Positions 26,701 through 34,920 of a stretch of 64,000 nucleotides of DNA are shown one piece after another; position 1 is the first letter of the stretch, and the number at the start of each line of letters is the position of its first letter. Under the pieces are notes generated by a model, which saw only the letters and a list, made by a program, of their open reading frames with translations, did no database searches and was not told the origin of the DNA. Position numbers and translations under genes: made by a program. Origin of the DNA: Ruminococcus flavefaciens (lineage in GTDB: Bacteria; Bacteroidota; Bacteroidia; Bacteroidales; P3); the NCBI GenBank assembly GCA_023667315.1, contig JAMPAI010000003.1, forward strand, positions 1 through 64,000, read 5' to 3'.

Positions 26701-27621
26701 ATCGGGTAGGGTCTTGAATGTAATGCGGCTAATCTTGTCTGAGGCGATTTCCTGCGAAAAGCTTTCCTTTACGGCCGTGCCGCCATCCACCGAGTAACAG
26801 GCCTCGAAGTTCCTTACCGTACCTCCGCCACGGTTCATCACAAAGGCCGAAAAAGCCTGCGTGCCGGCCTGCGGGTCGGTATAGGGACTTATAATCTGGC
26901 CAGCCGCCAGATCCGTGCCTACGATTTCGTCTATCTGCAGCCCGGTAAGGTAGAATTTCTCCCCGTTCTTGGTGTTCTTGGTGTTGGCGTAAAGGTTATC
27001 GATAATGATGAACGAGATGCAGTAATCCCCGCTTTCGGGAATCAGGTCGGAGGAAATGTGGTAGGTGTAGGTGGAGTCTCCCGCCTTGGGCATCTTGCCT
27101 TCGTTATGAATCAGCACGCTGCGCACCTTGCCGTTGGCGTCTTTTATCGGGTCGGGCGTGTTGTAATACACCCCCCATTTGCCGCCGTAATACGGTTCTC
27201 CGTCTATCACCGAATGCAGGCGCACCACCAGATGCTTGCCCGAGGTGAGGTTGATGTTTTTGTAGTCCGCACGGACGGTATAGCTTGTGTTGTCGTCTTT
27301 TTCCAAGTGAAAAATCGGGCTGAACGCAGCCGGCTCGATGGTTGCGGCATCATCGTTGTCGGTAAAACATGCGGCCAGATTTTCGCCGGAAACCGCAGAA
27401 AATCCCCATCGGTCGGATGCCACCACCACGGATTCGGTACCGCCGCCATCCTGAATAGCCTTGAATTTCCAGTAGTCATTATGCGCGCCGGGCGCTGTTG
27501 TCGTGCCGAAATCGGCCGTATAGGGAAATGTGGAGATGGCGGGATTCTGCGCGAACGCACCCCAAATCAAGAGCAAACCTAAACCTAAAACGGTCAAGAT
27601 TTTTTCTGCTGAATTTTTCAT
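23785..27621 (-). CDS. T9SS-secreted surface protein with repeated jelly-roll modules
   Basis: A 1278-residue predicted surface protein. Signal peptide about 1-24 (ending WGAFA). It contains several repeated beta-sandwich segments, each with a pattern like YLVSPQFSFKKDKLYRVEFT (about residue 400), WMVFKPFYLESGKDYYLNF and FLVTPLLKVEKDKTYRVSFF. This is typical of jelly-roll modules in secreted Bacteroidota adhesins and peptidases. CARDB-like segments (DRSNDTVSCWVRVG, HTVEVWLGLKEELDRRDDTV) alternate with them. It ends with a type A T9SS sorting domain (FRIQPNPAADFVEILIPEQA to KAATRKLIKR). It is not closely related to the three paralogs upstream in the window. nadK follows after one base. Function beyond surface display is unknown. 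Confidence 0.85.
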   Translation of the reverse strand: MKNSAEKILTVLGLGLLLIWGAFAQNPAISTFPYTADFGTTTAPGAHNDYWKFKAIQDGGGTESVVVASDRWGFSAVSGENLAACFTDNDDAATIEPAAFSPIFHLEKDDNTSYTVRADYKNINLTSGKHLVVRLHSVIDGEPYYGGKWGVYYNTPDPIKDANGKVRSVLIHNEGKMPKAGDSTYTYHISSDLIPESGDYCISFIIIDNLYANTKNTKNGEKFYLTGLQIDEIVGTDLAAGQIISPYTDPQAGTQAFSAFVMNRGGGTVRNFEACYSVDGGTAVKESFSQEIASDKISRITFKTLPDLQPGDHRLSFWVDEAADLDRSNDTVSCWVRVGSSGIATLPARYEFTEAVPYAWAMISDSFYAEPNWRFVQEGTHCYPVVSTVRQNGYNNNDYLVSPQFSFKKDKLYRVEFTFRSELAGYKSLALYACLNAGRDNLPAKELIWKQDRFEDRSDRSMVVYYLAKDDANRALAFHAYGPSSEGSLQIKRITVSQADTNTMDYFFDFDGTSSDDPQYLVGQNLDFIDYDGNLSKEAGTPGGWALYGENSGFNSIYSARSIGIPGKQGATKADDWMVFKPFYLESGKDYYLNFRTKMSSSNSGALEYYVQREGPRYDLAYEGQTGIKGRKSVSGSTYDTVRCVFAVEESGYHILSIRNVTEVNDIVTDPQALENYTVFVDNVSLGARERFSVHALYADVPYEARFGLTVSLGMTVRNFSSNTVEAKDIRYCYQIDDEEVCRETPASNLLSQVSSTYTFNRRASFNSESTQTVRFWAEKTGSDEVPDTVTVTVSKVLARELPFVEKFAEKSMDDWQSYPSARRVWQMQFGTETAHSGEWAAKCNVGSSEISDFLVTPLLKVEKDKTYRVSFFYKRDANNIGTNDSLRLFYAYNRYDNTGFLNQLAVFPQPASTEYDFLYAYIRFPETGAAFLSLKAELGGNTAPLYIDDFILVDSLQTNSTDYRVSDLHVSGNMSECDTMAIGRLSFKVTAGGFSMPENVTTHIRYDNGPAQDISFQKEMMDGEEYTVSLPMPMFSGGEHTVEVWLGLKEELDRRDDTVRTSFSVHSPQTVPFRDANISVVGSPRMSACFEPDSTGTYLLRYRYDATNAAGATVKLNLLAYGNNSIAGSRLVDEQEALGVNTLEKEIEISALGVYAFGIECVNLPVGGTFRVDSLWLEAKIKEKPVDTTGTDTTGIGTFALNEFRIQPNPAADFVEILIPEQATSLYIFDMQGRVCRHLVLQRQERIRLSLQDLRPGVYMVRGAGNSKAATRKLIKR

Positions 27622-27747
27622 GACTATTTCTGGAAATTAAGTTAATACCGCGCGAAGTTACTAAATTATCGCTACTTGAACCGCATCTGTCAAATATTGA
27701 AGAATGATTTTGCGGGAGAACCCCCGCAGTTGGCTGATTCCGGAAAC

Positions 27748-28000
27748 AAAAACGCGTTTTGAATGGCGAGATGCGAGACGAAAGCCTAAGTGGAAGGCGG
27801 GAGTTTACTTTAGTACGTGACCGAGATAAACTTTGGCTGACAACGCAGCAGAAGCCCGACCATCATAGAAAGAAAAACGCGTTTTGAATGGCGAGATGCA
27901 AGACGAAAGCCTAAGTGGAACGCGGGAGCTTACTTTAGTAAGTGACCAAGTGCCACTTAGGCTTTCGGCGAAGCAGATCGCCGTTCAAAACGCGTTTTTG
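27748..28000. repeat. Intergenic direct and inverted repeat element next to tRNA-Ser
   Basis: A 75-bp unit beginning AAAAACGCGTTTTGAATGG is present at 27748-27822 and again at 27873-27947 with a handful of substitutions. The second copy continues into its own inverted complement: CCACTTAGGCTTTCG pairs with CGAAAGCCTAAGTGG, and CGCCGTTCAAAACGCG pairs with the start of the unit with one mismatch. 27873-28000 can therefore fold into a long hairpin. An inner hairpin CTTAC-TTTA-GTAAG is also present. The element ends one base before the tRNA-Ser. It looks like a full plus a partial copy of a repeated extragenic palindrome or MITE-like element. Confidence 0.75.
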
Positions 28001-28087
28001 CGGAAAGAGGGGGATTCGAACCCCCGGTAGGGAAACCCCTACGACAGTTTAGCAAACTGTTGGTTTAAGCCACTCACCCATCTTTCC
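28001..28087 (-). tRNA. tRNA-Ser (anticodon GCU)
   Basis: 87-nt type II tRNA on the minus strand: acceptor GGAAAGA (28087-28081) pairs with TCTTTCC (28008-28002), discriminator G. The anticodon arm ACAGT/ACTGT encloses a loop containing GCT. There is a long variable arm (GTAGGG...CCCTAC) and a T arm GGGGG-TTCGAAT-CCCCC. CCA is not encoded. Confidence 0.95.
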
Positions 28088-28157
28088 AATGAGAACGTTC
28101 CTTGCGAAACGTTTCGGCTTCCCCGCAGAGAATCTGCACATTCCCAGCAAAGGAGCA

Positions 28158-28188
28158 CAAAGGTACGAAAAAATTAAGAATTTTTAAA
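28158..28188 (-). promoter_or_regulatory. Promoter of tRNA-Ser
   Basis: On the minus strand TTTA (28188-28185), 19 bp spacer, -7 box TACCTTTG (28165-28158). It lies about 70 bp upstream of the tRNA and transcribes away from the gene at 28254. Confidence 0.65.
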
Positions 28189-28253
28189 TATTTTTTCTTC
28201 GATAAAATCCGATTTCTGGATTCTATACATAGGATAACTAGAAATAATCGGAT

Positions 28254-30095
28254 ATGAAACACCTATCGTTGCACCTCAATGCACGGCAAATTCTGCTGTG
28301 TCTGAGTAAGTTGATTTTTGTCGGAATCGGATTCGCCGCCGGCCTTGCGCCGCTGCCCGCCCAGGATTTTACGGGTATCGGCAAGCGTAAACCCTTTTCT
28401 TTTTCGGGAACGGCGGGGGCGCAGGCCTCTACCCGCCTGAATTCGGACGGCAGTTCGGATCCGTTCGCCTACATTCTTTCGGCCCAGCTCAACCCGGTGG
28501 TGTATGGCTTTTCGCTGCCGCTCTCGTTGAGTTTCGCCGACAGCCGCTTTTCTTACGCGCAGCCCTTCTCGCGCATCTCGTTTACGCCTTCCTACAAATG
28601 GATCAAGGCCTATCTGGGGCGCACCTCGATGGATATGCACCCCTACGGCCTGGCCGGCCACCAGTTCGACGGGGCGGGCATCCAACTGGAGTCGGCCTCG
28701 TTTCCGGTGCATTTCTCGGCCATGTACGGCCGATTGCTCAAGGCGCGCCATGCCGACACCCTGCAACGGAGCGGGGAGAACCTGTTGCCGGCCTATATCC
28801 CGGCCAACTATGCCCGCACGGGCTTCGCGTTCAAGCTCGGCTTCACGCATAAGAAGCAGCAGCTCGACCTGCATTTCTTCCGGGCGGGCGACCGTTATAG
28901 ATCCTTGCCCGAAGACTGGCGGAGGCAGGTGGCGCCGCAGCAGAACGCCGTGCTCGCGCTGGATTTTGCGTTCGAGCTCTACAAGGGTCTGACCCTGAAA
29001 GGACAGGCGGGGGTAAGCGCCCATACCTCCGACACCCGTGCCCAAAAAGAGAAGAAAAAGGGCTTGTGGGGCGGCTTGATGCGGCCTTTCCTGCCCCAAT
29101 ATGCCTCCACCTCGTTGAGCACGGCCTATAAGGTACAGTTGGCCTACAAGGGCATCAGCGTGGCCTACGAGCGCGTGGGACCCGAGTACGCCAGCCTGGG
29201 GGCGGCCTATTTCAACCGCGATTTCGAGAACGCGGTGGTGGCCTTTACCCATGCCTTTAAGAAAGTGGCGGTGAACGCCGAGTTGGGATGGCAGCGCGAC
29301 GACCTCAAGAATACCAAATCGAGCCGAATGAACCGCATCGTGGGTTCGGCCTATGTCAATTACAAGATAGACGAACGTTTCGCGCTTACGGCCTCGTATT
29401 CGAACTTTACGATGCACACCCAGCTTAAGCCGGTGGATCTGGGGCGGCCCGACGACCCGCTGGTCTATGATCCCGACACGGTGTCGTACCGTCAGATAGC
29501 GCAGCAGGCCTCGTTCGGTCTCGATTTCCACACCCGGCCCACGGCGCGTTACAGACAGCAGGGCGGCCTGGAGTTCTCCTACCAGAGTTCGCGCGAGAAA
29601 ACGCAGCAGGTGTTCAGCGATTATTTCTATGCCGCCGCCCGGCACGGCATAGAGCTTACGGGCGAATACCGCCTCAATACGGCGCTCAATTTCAGCACCC
29701 GTATCGATAGGATGGGCGAACGCAAGACCACCTTCAACTACCATATCGGCCCGTCGGCGACCCTTGCCAAGGCCTTGTTCGACAAGACCCTGAACCTGTC
29801 GGCGGGATTGAGCTATTATTTCGAGATGAACGGATCCAAGGCGGCCGGCGGCATCGCCGACTTGCGGCTGCGGGCGGCCTACACGCTCAAGAAAGCTCAC
29901 GAGTTCGAGCTGCAGGTAAGCGGCAAGCTCCGTTCGGCCTTCGCCGCGGCCACCTATAGGAAAGGGCAGGAGTTCTTCGCCCAGGTTTCGTACCGCTACC
30001 GTTTCTCCATCAATCCTTTCGAAAAGAAAAAAGAAAAGGCCGCGAAAGCCCCCGTGGGCAAGAAGCAGGAAAACAAGGAGAACGATGGGGAATAA
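28254..30095 (+). CDS. Predicted outer-membrane beta-barrel protein
   Basis: A 613-residue protein with a hydrophobic N-terminal export signal ending near LAPLPAQ (about residue 36). After the signal comes a succession of amphipathic beta-strands with alternating aromatic residues (for example FSLPLSLSFADSRFSYAQ, YVNYKIDERFALTASYSN), indicating a large barrel. The C terminus is a Lys-rich tail (EKKKEKAAKAPVGKKQEN), so the barrel does not end at the last residue. I do not recognise a named family. It converges on the por operon and shares a terminator with it; its proximity to T9SS genes suggests, but does not show, a link with secretion. No promoter matching the usual consensus is obvious upstream. 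Confidence 0.75.
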   Translation: MKHLSLHLNARQILLCLSKLIFVGIGFAAGLAPLPAQDFTGIGKRKPFSFSGTAGAQASTRLNSDGSSDPFAYILSAQLNPVVYGFSLPLSLSFADSRFSYAQPFSRISFTPSYKWIKAYLGRTSMDMHPYGLAGHQFDGAGIQLESASFPVHFSAMYGRLLKARHADTLQRSGENLLPAYIPANYARTGFAFKLGFTHKKQQLDLHFFRAGDRYRSLPEDWRRQVAPQQNAVLALDFAFELYKGLTLKGQAGVSAHTSDTRAQKEKKKGLWGGLMRPFLPQYASTSLSTAYKVQLAYKGISVAYERVGPEYASLGAAYFNRDFENAVVAFTHAFKKVAVNAELGWQRDDLKNTKSSRMNRIVGSAYVNYKIDERFALTASYSNFTMHTQLKPVDLGRPDDPLVYDPDTVSYRQIAQQASFGLDFHTRPTARYRQQGGLEFSYQSSREKTQQVFSDYFYAAARHGIELTGEYRLNTALNFSTRIDRMGERKTTFNYHIGPSATLAKALFDKTLNLSAGLSYYFEMNGSKAAGGIADLRLRAAYTLKKAHEFELQVSGKLRSAFAAATYRKGQEFFAQVSYRYRFSINPFEKKKEKAAKAPVGKKQENKENDGE

Positions 30096-30142
30096 AAAAA
30101 GAAAAGTGTTACCCAAAACCGCGATCGAAGAGGGGATAACGA

Positions 30143-30172
30143 AAAAAGGGAAGCCATGCGGCTTCCCTTTTT
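30143..30172. terminator. Bidirectional terminator between the barrel gene and porN
   Basis: Perfect stem AAAAAGGGAAGCC / GGCTTCCCTTTTT with loop ATGC, with A/T runs at both ends. It lies 47 bases after the plus-strand gene and 19 bases after the porN stop. Confidence 0.9.
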
Positions 30173-30191
30173 GCGTTTGTGTCGGCAACGA

Positions 30192-31052
30192 TTAATACTC
30201 CCAGAGGTCGTGCTCTATTTCGAAGAGCTTTTCCTCGATGCGTTCGGCTTCCCTCATGATGTTGGCACCCTGCGCGTATTGCTGGATCTGACGGTCCTGC
30301 TGGTTGTCGATCTTGGTGATGTAGCTCTGGAACCAGCGGTCCCAGGCGAATACATCGTCGTACGACTTGCGCATCGCGCTGTTGTGACGGTTAAAGGACT
30401 CGGTCTTGGCAAAGAGCGGACGGATCGAGGGGTAGTAGAGCCAGAACAAGGTCTGGTTTCCCTTGAACTGACCGCTTTCCTCATCGAACACCTGGATCAC
30501 CGGTGCGATGCCCAGCACGCGGATGTCGCGTCTGGAACGCTGCTTGTCGATAAACCAGTCTTCCTTAAGACGGATCATCTTTACGTTGTGAATCTGGAAC
30601 GAAGAAGTATCCATCGAGGTGATGAACTGGCCGGGATTGTCCAGGTCTTCTTTCTGCAACTCGGAAATCTGCGTGTTCTGACGGATGAATTCCTCGTAGG
30701 TAAGCTGCTTGCGGAAGTCGTCGGTAAGGGCATCGTAAGCCACGATGCTGCCGTCCTCCATACCTTTCATGATCAGGCTCATCAGGCTGATACGGTCTTG
30801 AACCGGCGTAACGGGATAGTACAGGTACTGGTTCATCTTCATGCGGAAATCCACCATGCGCCATACACGCCATTTGATATACACGTCGGCTTCGCGTACA
30901 TAGACGTATTCGCGCGGCAGACGGTCGGCGGTGTTTTCCTTTATGAAGAAGTTGTCCAAAGGAGGAGTGTCTTCTAGAACCTGAGCCTTGAGCGAGCCTG
31001 TGGAAACGGCGGTCAAGGCGACCATCAGAATGGAAAGGGCAAATCGTTTCAT
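30192..31052 (-). CDS. porN: T9SS component PorN/GldN
   Basis: Periplasmic component of the T9SS trans-envelope ring, which works with the lipoprotein PorK at the outer membrane. The protein has 286 residues with a signal peptide (about 1-23, ending GSLKA). The characteristic GldN N-terminal region reads YVREADVYIKWRVWRMVDFR (about 51-70), with NQYLYYPVTP after it. Further family-like stretches are LTYEEFIRQNTQISEL and the C-terminal region with MYSPGTAG-like shadow absent, i.e. YDDVFAWDRWFQSYI in the real frame. Last gene of porP-K-L-M-N; 34 bases separate it from porM and the operon terminator follows. Confidence 0.95.
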   Translation of the reverse strand: MKRFALSILMVALTAVSTGSLKAQVLEDTPPLDNFFIKENTADRLPREYVYVREADVYIKWRVWRMVDFRMKMNQYLYYPVTPVQDRISLMSLIMKGMEDGSIVAYDALTDDFRKQLTYEEFIRQNTQISELQKEDLDNPGQFITSMDTSSFQIHNVKMIRLKEDWFIDKQRSRRDIRVLGIAPVIQVFDEESGQFKGNQTLFWLYYPSIRPLFAKTESFNRHNSAMRKSYDDVFAWDRWFQSYITKIDNQQDRQIQQYAQGANIMREAERIEEKLFEIEHDLWEY

Positions 31053-31086
31053 AATCGTTTATTTTTTCTCTCGGGGAGAGAATATG

Positions 31087-32658
31087 CTATTTAATGGTTA
31101 GAATCATGTCCCCCAACATACGGTTGCCTTCCGGCATGGCGGCGTAGATGTCGGTGAAGAATATCTTGTCGCCGCGCTTGCAACGCTTGAAGTTGTCGAT
31201 CATTCCCTGGGTGAACTTGTTGCCGTTGGAGTTCATCATAGGGGACAACTCGCCGTCTCTCGACACCTGAACGTTGAAGGCCGCGATCTTGAGGTTCAAC
31301 TCGAATTCGAAGTCCTTCATCGACACCAAGAGGCCTCCGGCATTGGCCAGCGTGTTCTTGTCGATACGTTTCACGCCCTCTTCCTGGCCGTTGATGCGGG
31401 CCACGGGGTCGGGAACACGCTTCACGCGGAAGGTCTTGCTGCCCATCAGGGTCCTTTTGCCGTGATCTTCCTTCGCGTAGACGTTCACCGTGGCCTCCAC
31501 CCCGGGTTTGCTGACCCGTACCACGTATTCACCGGGTTTCACCTTGCTGATCGTGCCGTTGGTTATCTCCACCTGCGTATTCTCATCGGTAATTCCGCCG
31601 GCGATGGCCGAAACGGGATTGTCAACCCCCACGTAGAACACGTTCATCTTGTCCGCGCTCACGGTGGCGGTGGACTGCCGCACATCGTACTCAAACTGGA
31701 AAGGATAGGACTTGACCCCGAAAGAGGCCGGTACATGAATCGTGCCGTTTACCTTTTTCTTGCCGATGGTGTTGGCCGCCGCCTTGTACTGAATGGAACC
31801 TCCCGCACCTTCGTATTCCCGGCCGTCGATGGTGGCGGTTATCTTGGCCTTGGAGTCGAAGGCGGCCACGAAAACGCTGGCCTCGAAGCTCGATCCCACC
31901 AGCACACTGTTGGAAACGGGCACAACGCGGGCGGAGATGGTGTCGAACTTGAAGTCTTCATCGCTCACGGAAGAATAGAGGTAGGAGATGATGTCGTTCT
32001 CGGAGTTCAGCACATCGTTCTGGATTTTGTTGAGCAGGGCCAGGTCGGCCACGATAATCGTGTGCGAGAAGTGGAACACCTCCCAACTCTGTTCCTCTCC
32101 GTTGGCATTGTGGTATTTTGTTCCCGACACGTGCAGGGAACGCAGCGGAATGTTCGGGCGATCCCTTTCCTCCACCTGCTCTAAAAGGAAGTCACGGTAT
32201 TCGTGCAGCTTCTCGTGAAGTTCGTAGGCCCGGCCGCTTTTGCTGTTGTCTAAGCCCAGAAAGAACCGGGTCGGGTCATCGTAGTTGTCCTGCCTGCCTA
32301 TGTTTCTCGGGTTGAGCTGCTCGGCTTCCTCGTAGGGAATCTGTTCGGTAAAGGCGATAAGGTCGATCTTTGTGCGCTGAAGGTATTCGTAGAATTCCTT
32401 GGTCTTTTCCTGGACTTTTTTCGCTTTTTCCCAATACTTGCCCACTTTCGCCTCGTTGGCGGTGTAGGCGGACATAAAACGCTGGTACAGGTCGGCGTTT
32501 TTCTGCACGTAATTGCTGTTGGTCGTTTCCATGGATTCGTTGATCGTAAGGAACGAGTCCAATACGGCCACCGACACGTTCAATGCCAGCAGGGCGGTGT
32601 ACACGAGGTACATCATCCCGATCATCTTTTGCCTTGGCGTCTCTTTTGCTCCTGACAT
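31087..32658 (-). CDS. porM: T9SS motor component PorM/GldM
   Basis: Inner-membrane protein with a long periplasmic part that, together with PorL, forms the proton-driven T9SS motor and reaches the PorK/N ring. The protein has 523 residues. The N terminus MSGAKETPRQKMIGMMYLVY leads into one transmembrane helix (about 14-34). The conserved NISY-type opening is followed by long helical and then beta-rich periplasmic domains (for example VSADKMNVFYVGVDNPVSA, about 325). It lies 42 bases downstream of porL and 34 bases upstream of porN in the same operon. Length and layout are normal for GldM/PorM. Confidence 0.95.
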   Translation of the reverse strand: MSGAKETPRQKMIGMMYLVYTALLALNVSVAVLDSFLTINESMETTNSNYVQKNADLYQRFMSAYTANEAKVGKYWEKAKKVQEKTKEFYEYLQRTKIDLIAFTEQIPYEEAEQLNPRNIGRQDNYDDPTRFFLGLDNSKSGRAYELHEKLHEYRDFLLEQVEERDRPNIPLRSLHVSGTKYHNANGEEQSWEVFHFSHTIIVADLALLNKIQNDVLNSENDIISYLYSSVSDEDFKFDTISARVVPVSNSVLVGSSFEASVFVAAFDSKAKITATIDGREYEGAGGSIQYKAAANTIGKKKVNGTIHVPASFGVKSYPFQFEYDVRQSTATVSADKMNVFYVGVDNPVSAIAGGITDENTQVEITNGTISKVKPGEYVVRVSKPGVEATVNVYAKEDHGKRTLMGSKTFRVKRVPDPVARINGQEEGVKRIDKNTLANAGGLLVSMKDFEFELNLKIAAFNVQVSRDGELSPMMNSNGNKFTQGMIDNFKRCKRGDKIFFTDIYAAMPEGNRMLGDMILTIK

Positions 32659-32700
32659 GGTGGAAAAACTGGTTTTTGAGTGTTCTTAAAGGTCGCGGAA

Positions 32701-33432
32701 TTAATTCTTGTCCGGTTGAGCCATCTGCATGGCCGAGAGCATCTGGCCGTACATCTTGTTCAGGGTCGCGACCTTCTGCGAGAGGTCATCGATTTCCTGA
32801 CGGTATTTCTGCGAGCTTTCGAGCGAACTGCTCAAAGTTTCCATAATCCTGTTCACGTCTTCCTGCAGCTTCACCCCGGCTTCGGTCTGCGCCTTGGACA
32901 CCTGCAGCTGGTTCACGTAGAACTGGTTGAGCTGGTTTATGTTGGCGGTCATCTGCGTCATCTCCTCGGCATAGGTCTTGTTGATGCTGACCACACTGGT
33001 AAGGTTGCTGAGGTTGGCGGTGGTTTCGGTGAGTTTTTCCAATCCGCTGCTCAAACGGTCGAACACTTCGGGGGTTACGTTGGCCTTTTCCAGCATTTCC
33101 TGCAGTTTGTCGGCCAGCACATTGTCCGAACCCAGGCCGGAACCGCCGCCGGCATAGCAGGGAGCCTGCCCTTCTTCGTACATGGGCGAACCGTCGGGAT
33201 TGTTCTTCAGGGCGGGATAGACACGGTCCCACTCGAATTCGGCGTGCTGCTTCTCGAACGTGGAGAAGATAAAGATGATGGCTTCGATACTCATACCCAC
33301 GATAAGCATCAGGTTGGCGCCGGGGTAGTGGTTGATCTTGAAAAGCGCACCTACGATAACGATGGCCGCACCCCAACCGTAAAGGTTGCCCATGAACTTC
33401 TTGAATGCGGGTTTATCTGCGAAACTTGCCAT
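32701..33432 (-). CDS. porL: T9SS motor component PorL/GldL
   Basis: Inner-membrane protein that forms, with PorM, the proton-conducting motor of T9SS. The protein has 243 residues. Two transmembrane helices lie near the N terminus (about 17-33 and 41-58). The short loop between them reads KINHYPGAN, and Glu50 in the second helix (LIVGMSIEAIIFI) corresponds to the conserved membrane Glu of GldL. The rest is a cytoplasmic coiled-coil-rich tail (ANLSNLTSVVSINKTYAEE and on) ending SAMQMAQPDKN. It lies 73 bases after porK and 42 bases before porM. Confidence 0.95.
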   Translation of the reverse strand: MASFADKPAFKKFMGNLYGWGAAIVIVGALFKINHYPGANLMLIVGMSIEAIIFIFSTFEKQHAEFEWDRVYPALKNNPDGSPMYEEGQAPCYAGGGSGLGSDNVLADKLQEMLEKANVTPEVFDRLSSGLEKLTETTANLSNLTSVVSINKTYAEEMTQMTANINQLNQFYVNQLQVSKAQTEAGVKLQEDVNRIMETLSSSLESSQKYRQEIDDLSQKVATLNKMYGQMLSAMQMAQPDKN

Positions 33433-33505
33433 TTCTACTGTTTGGTTTTGAGATTGAGTGTTTTAGTTTTGAGATTGGATGTTTTGGAACGGTTGGGTCT
33501 TTCCG

Positions 33506-34882
33506 TTAATACACGTTGGAGCCGCTGCCGCCGGTCATCATTCCGCTGGCCAGCAGGGGCTGGATGCAGCGGAAGCCCACGTAAGACTTGCAGGTGTCCT
33601 GGTATTCGAACGAACGGTAATAGACCTTGCAGATGTCTGCGAAATCCTTGAACGAACCGCCGCGCACAACCTTGCGTTTCAGTCCCACGCCGTCTTCGGG
33701 CCTGGCATCGTAGGTAAAGACGGGGTTGAAGTCGTGGTTGTTGGCGATCGATTCATCGTAGGCGTCGATACACCATTCGGCCACGTTGCCCATCATGTCG
33801 TACAGGCCGTAGTCGTTGGGCGCGTAGTGTCCCACGACGCAGGGATAGAGCGATCCGTCGGCGGAGTAGTCGCCGCGCCCGGGCTTGAAGTTACCCAGCA
33901 GGCATCCGTTGATGTTGCGGGCATAGTTGCCGCCCCAGGGATAGGGGCTGGCGTCGAGGCCGCCGCGGGCGGCATATTCCCACTGGGCTTCGGTGGGCAG
34001 GCGGAATTCCTGGGTTTCGGGATAGCCCTTGGCCATCATGGCGTCGTTGTAGATCTTGCTGCGCCATTTGCAGAAGGCCTCGGCCTGTTTCCAGTTTACG
34101 CCTACCACGGGATAGTTGTCATACAGGGGGCTTGAGAAGTAGCCGGCAACCATGGGGTCGTTGTACGAATACGACCAGTCGAAGATCCAGCAGAGCGTGT
34201 CGGGATAAACGTTCACCACGTGCTTCTGCATGAATTGCTGGCGCGAACGCATCGATTGCGGGCGGCTCACGAACGAACCGTAATAGACGCCGTCGTCGGG
34301 CATCTCGTTGTCGTCCTTGTTCCACGACTTACGCGAGGCCGAGTAGAAGTCGTACGACCAGTACTCGTAGTTTAGCTTGCGCACGTCGATTTCCTTGCGG
34401 TGGGCGAAGCGTTCCTCAACGGGCAGGTAGAGGTCCGCCAGGGCTTCTTCCACTTCGGGCGTACGCTTGATCTTGGTCTTCCAGTTGATTTCCGGTTCGG
34501 CGTCTTCGTCCTCGCTTTCAATCTGGAAGCCTTCGATGCCGTTCTCGGCCAACAGGCGACGGGTGTGGTATTCCTTTACGTATTCCACAAACTGACGGTA
34601 CTCGTTGTTGGTGATTTCCGTTTCATCCATGAAAAAATCGCTGATGGTCACCGTGCGGATATTGAGCATCTGGTAGGAGGGGTCGAAACCGCCCGCACCC
34701 CAGACGAAACTGCCGCCGGGAACATACACCATCCCGAAAGGAACCTGTACGCCGGGTGCCTTGCGTCCGGCCACCCCGACCAGTTCACCGCTGCCCGCGT
34801 TGCCGCATCCCCACAGGAGGATGGCCGCGAAAACGGCCACGGTCAAATTCCGAACATCCCATAAATTCGCTACTCTTCTCAT
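33506..34882 (-). CDS. porK: T9SS outer-membrane lipoprotein PorK/GldK
   Basis: Lipoprotein of the T9SS outer-membrane-associated ring, with a formylglycine-generating-enzyme (sulfatase-modifying factor) fold. The protein has 458 residues. A signal sequence ends in a lipobox with Cys26 (ILLWGC). The FGE-like fold starts at FGMVYVPGGSFVWGAGG and includes DETEITNNEYRQFVEY, FRLPTEAQWEYAARGG, NVAEWCIDAY and VVRGGSFKDF. The frame is open far upstream, but the ATG at 34882 gives the lipoprotein signal and leaves 38 bases to porP. The FGE catalytic cysteines do not appear conserved, in line with a structural role for GldK. Confidence 0.95.
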   Translation of the reverse strand: MRRVANLWDVRNLTVAVFAAILLWGCGNAGSGELVGVAGRKAPGVQVPFGMVYVPGGSFVWGAGGFDPSYQMLNIRTVTISDFFMDETEITNNEYRQFVEYVKEYHTRRLLAENGIEGFQIESEDEDAEPEINWKTKIKRTPEVEEALADLYLPVEERFAHRKEIDVRKLNYEYWSYDFYSASRKSWNKDDNEMPDDGVYYGSFVSRPQSMRSRQQFMQKHVVNVYPDTLCWIFDWSYSYNDPMVAGYFSSPLYDNYPVVGVNWKQAEAFCKWRSKIYNDAMMAKGYPETQEFRLPTEAQWEYAARGGLDASPYPWGGNYARNINGCLLGNFKPGRGDYSADGSLYPCVVGHYAPNDYGLYDMMGNVAEWCIDAYDESIANNHDFNPVFTYDARPEDGVGLKRKVVRGGSFKDFADICKVYYRSFEYQDTCKSYVGFRCIQPLLASGMMTGGSGSNVY

Positions 34883-34920
34883 TATATGTATGGTTAATGT
34901 TTTCGTTTTATGCAAGACCC

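Noticed and set aside
28263-30188. 641-codon minus-strand frame
   Set aside because: Antisense to the predicted barrel gene and running through the bidirectional terminator.
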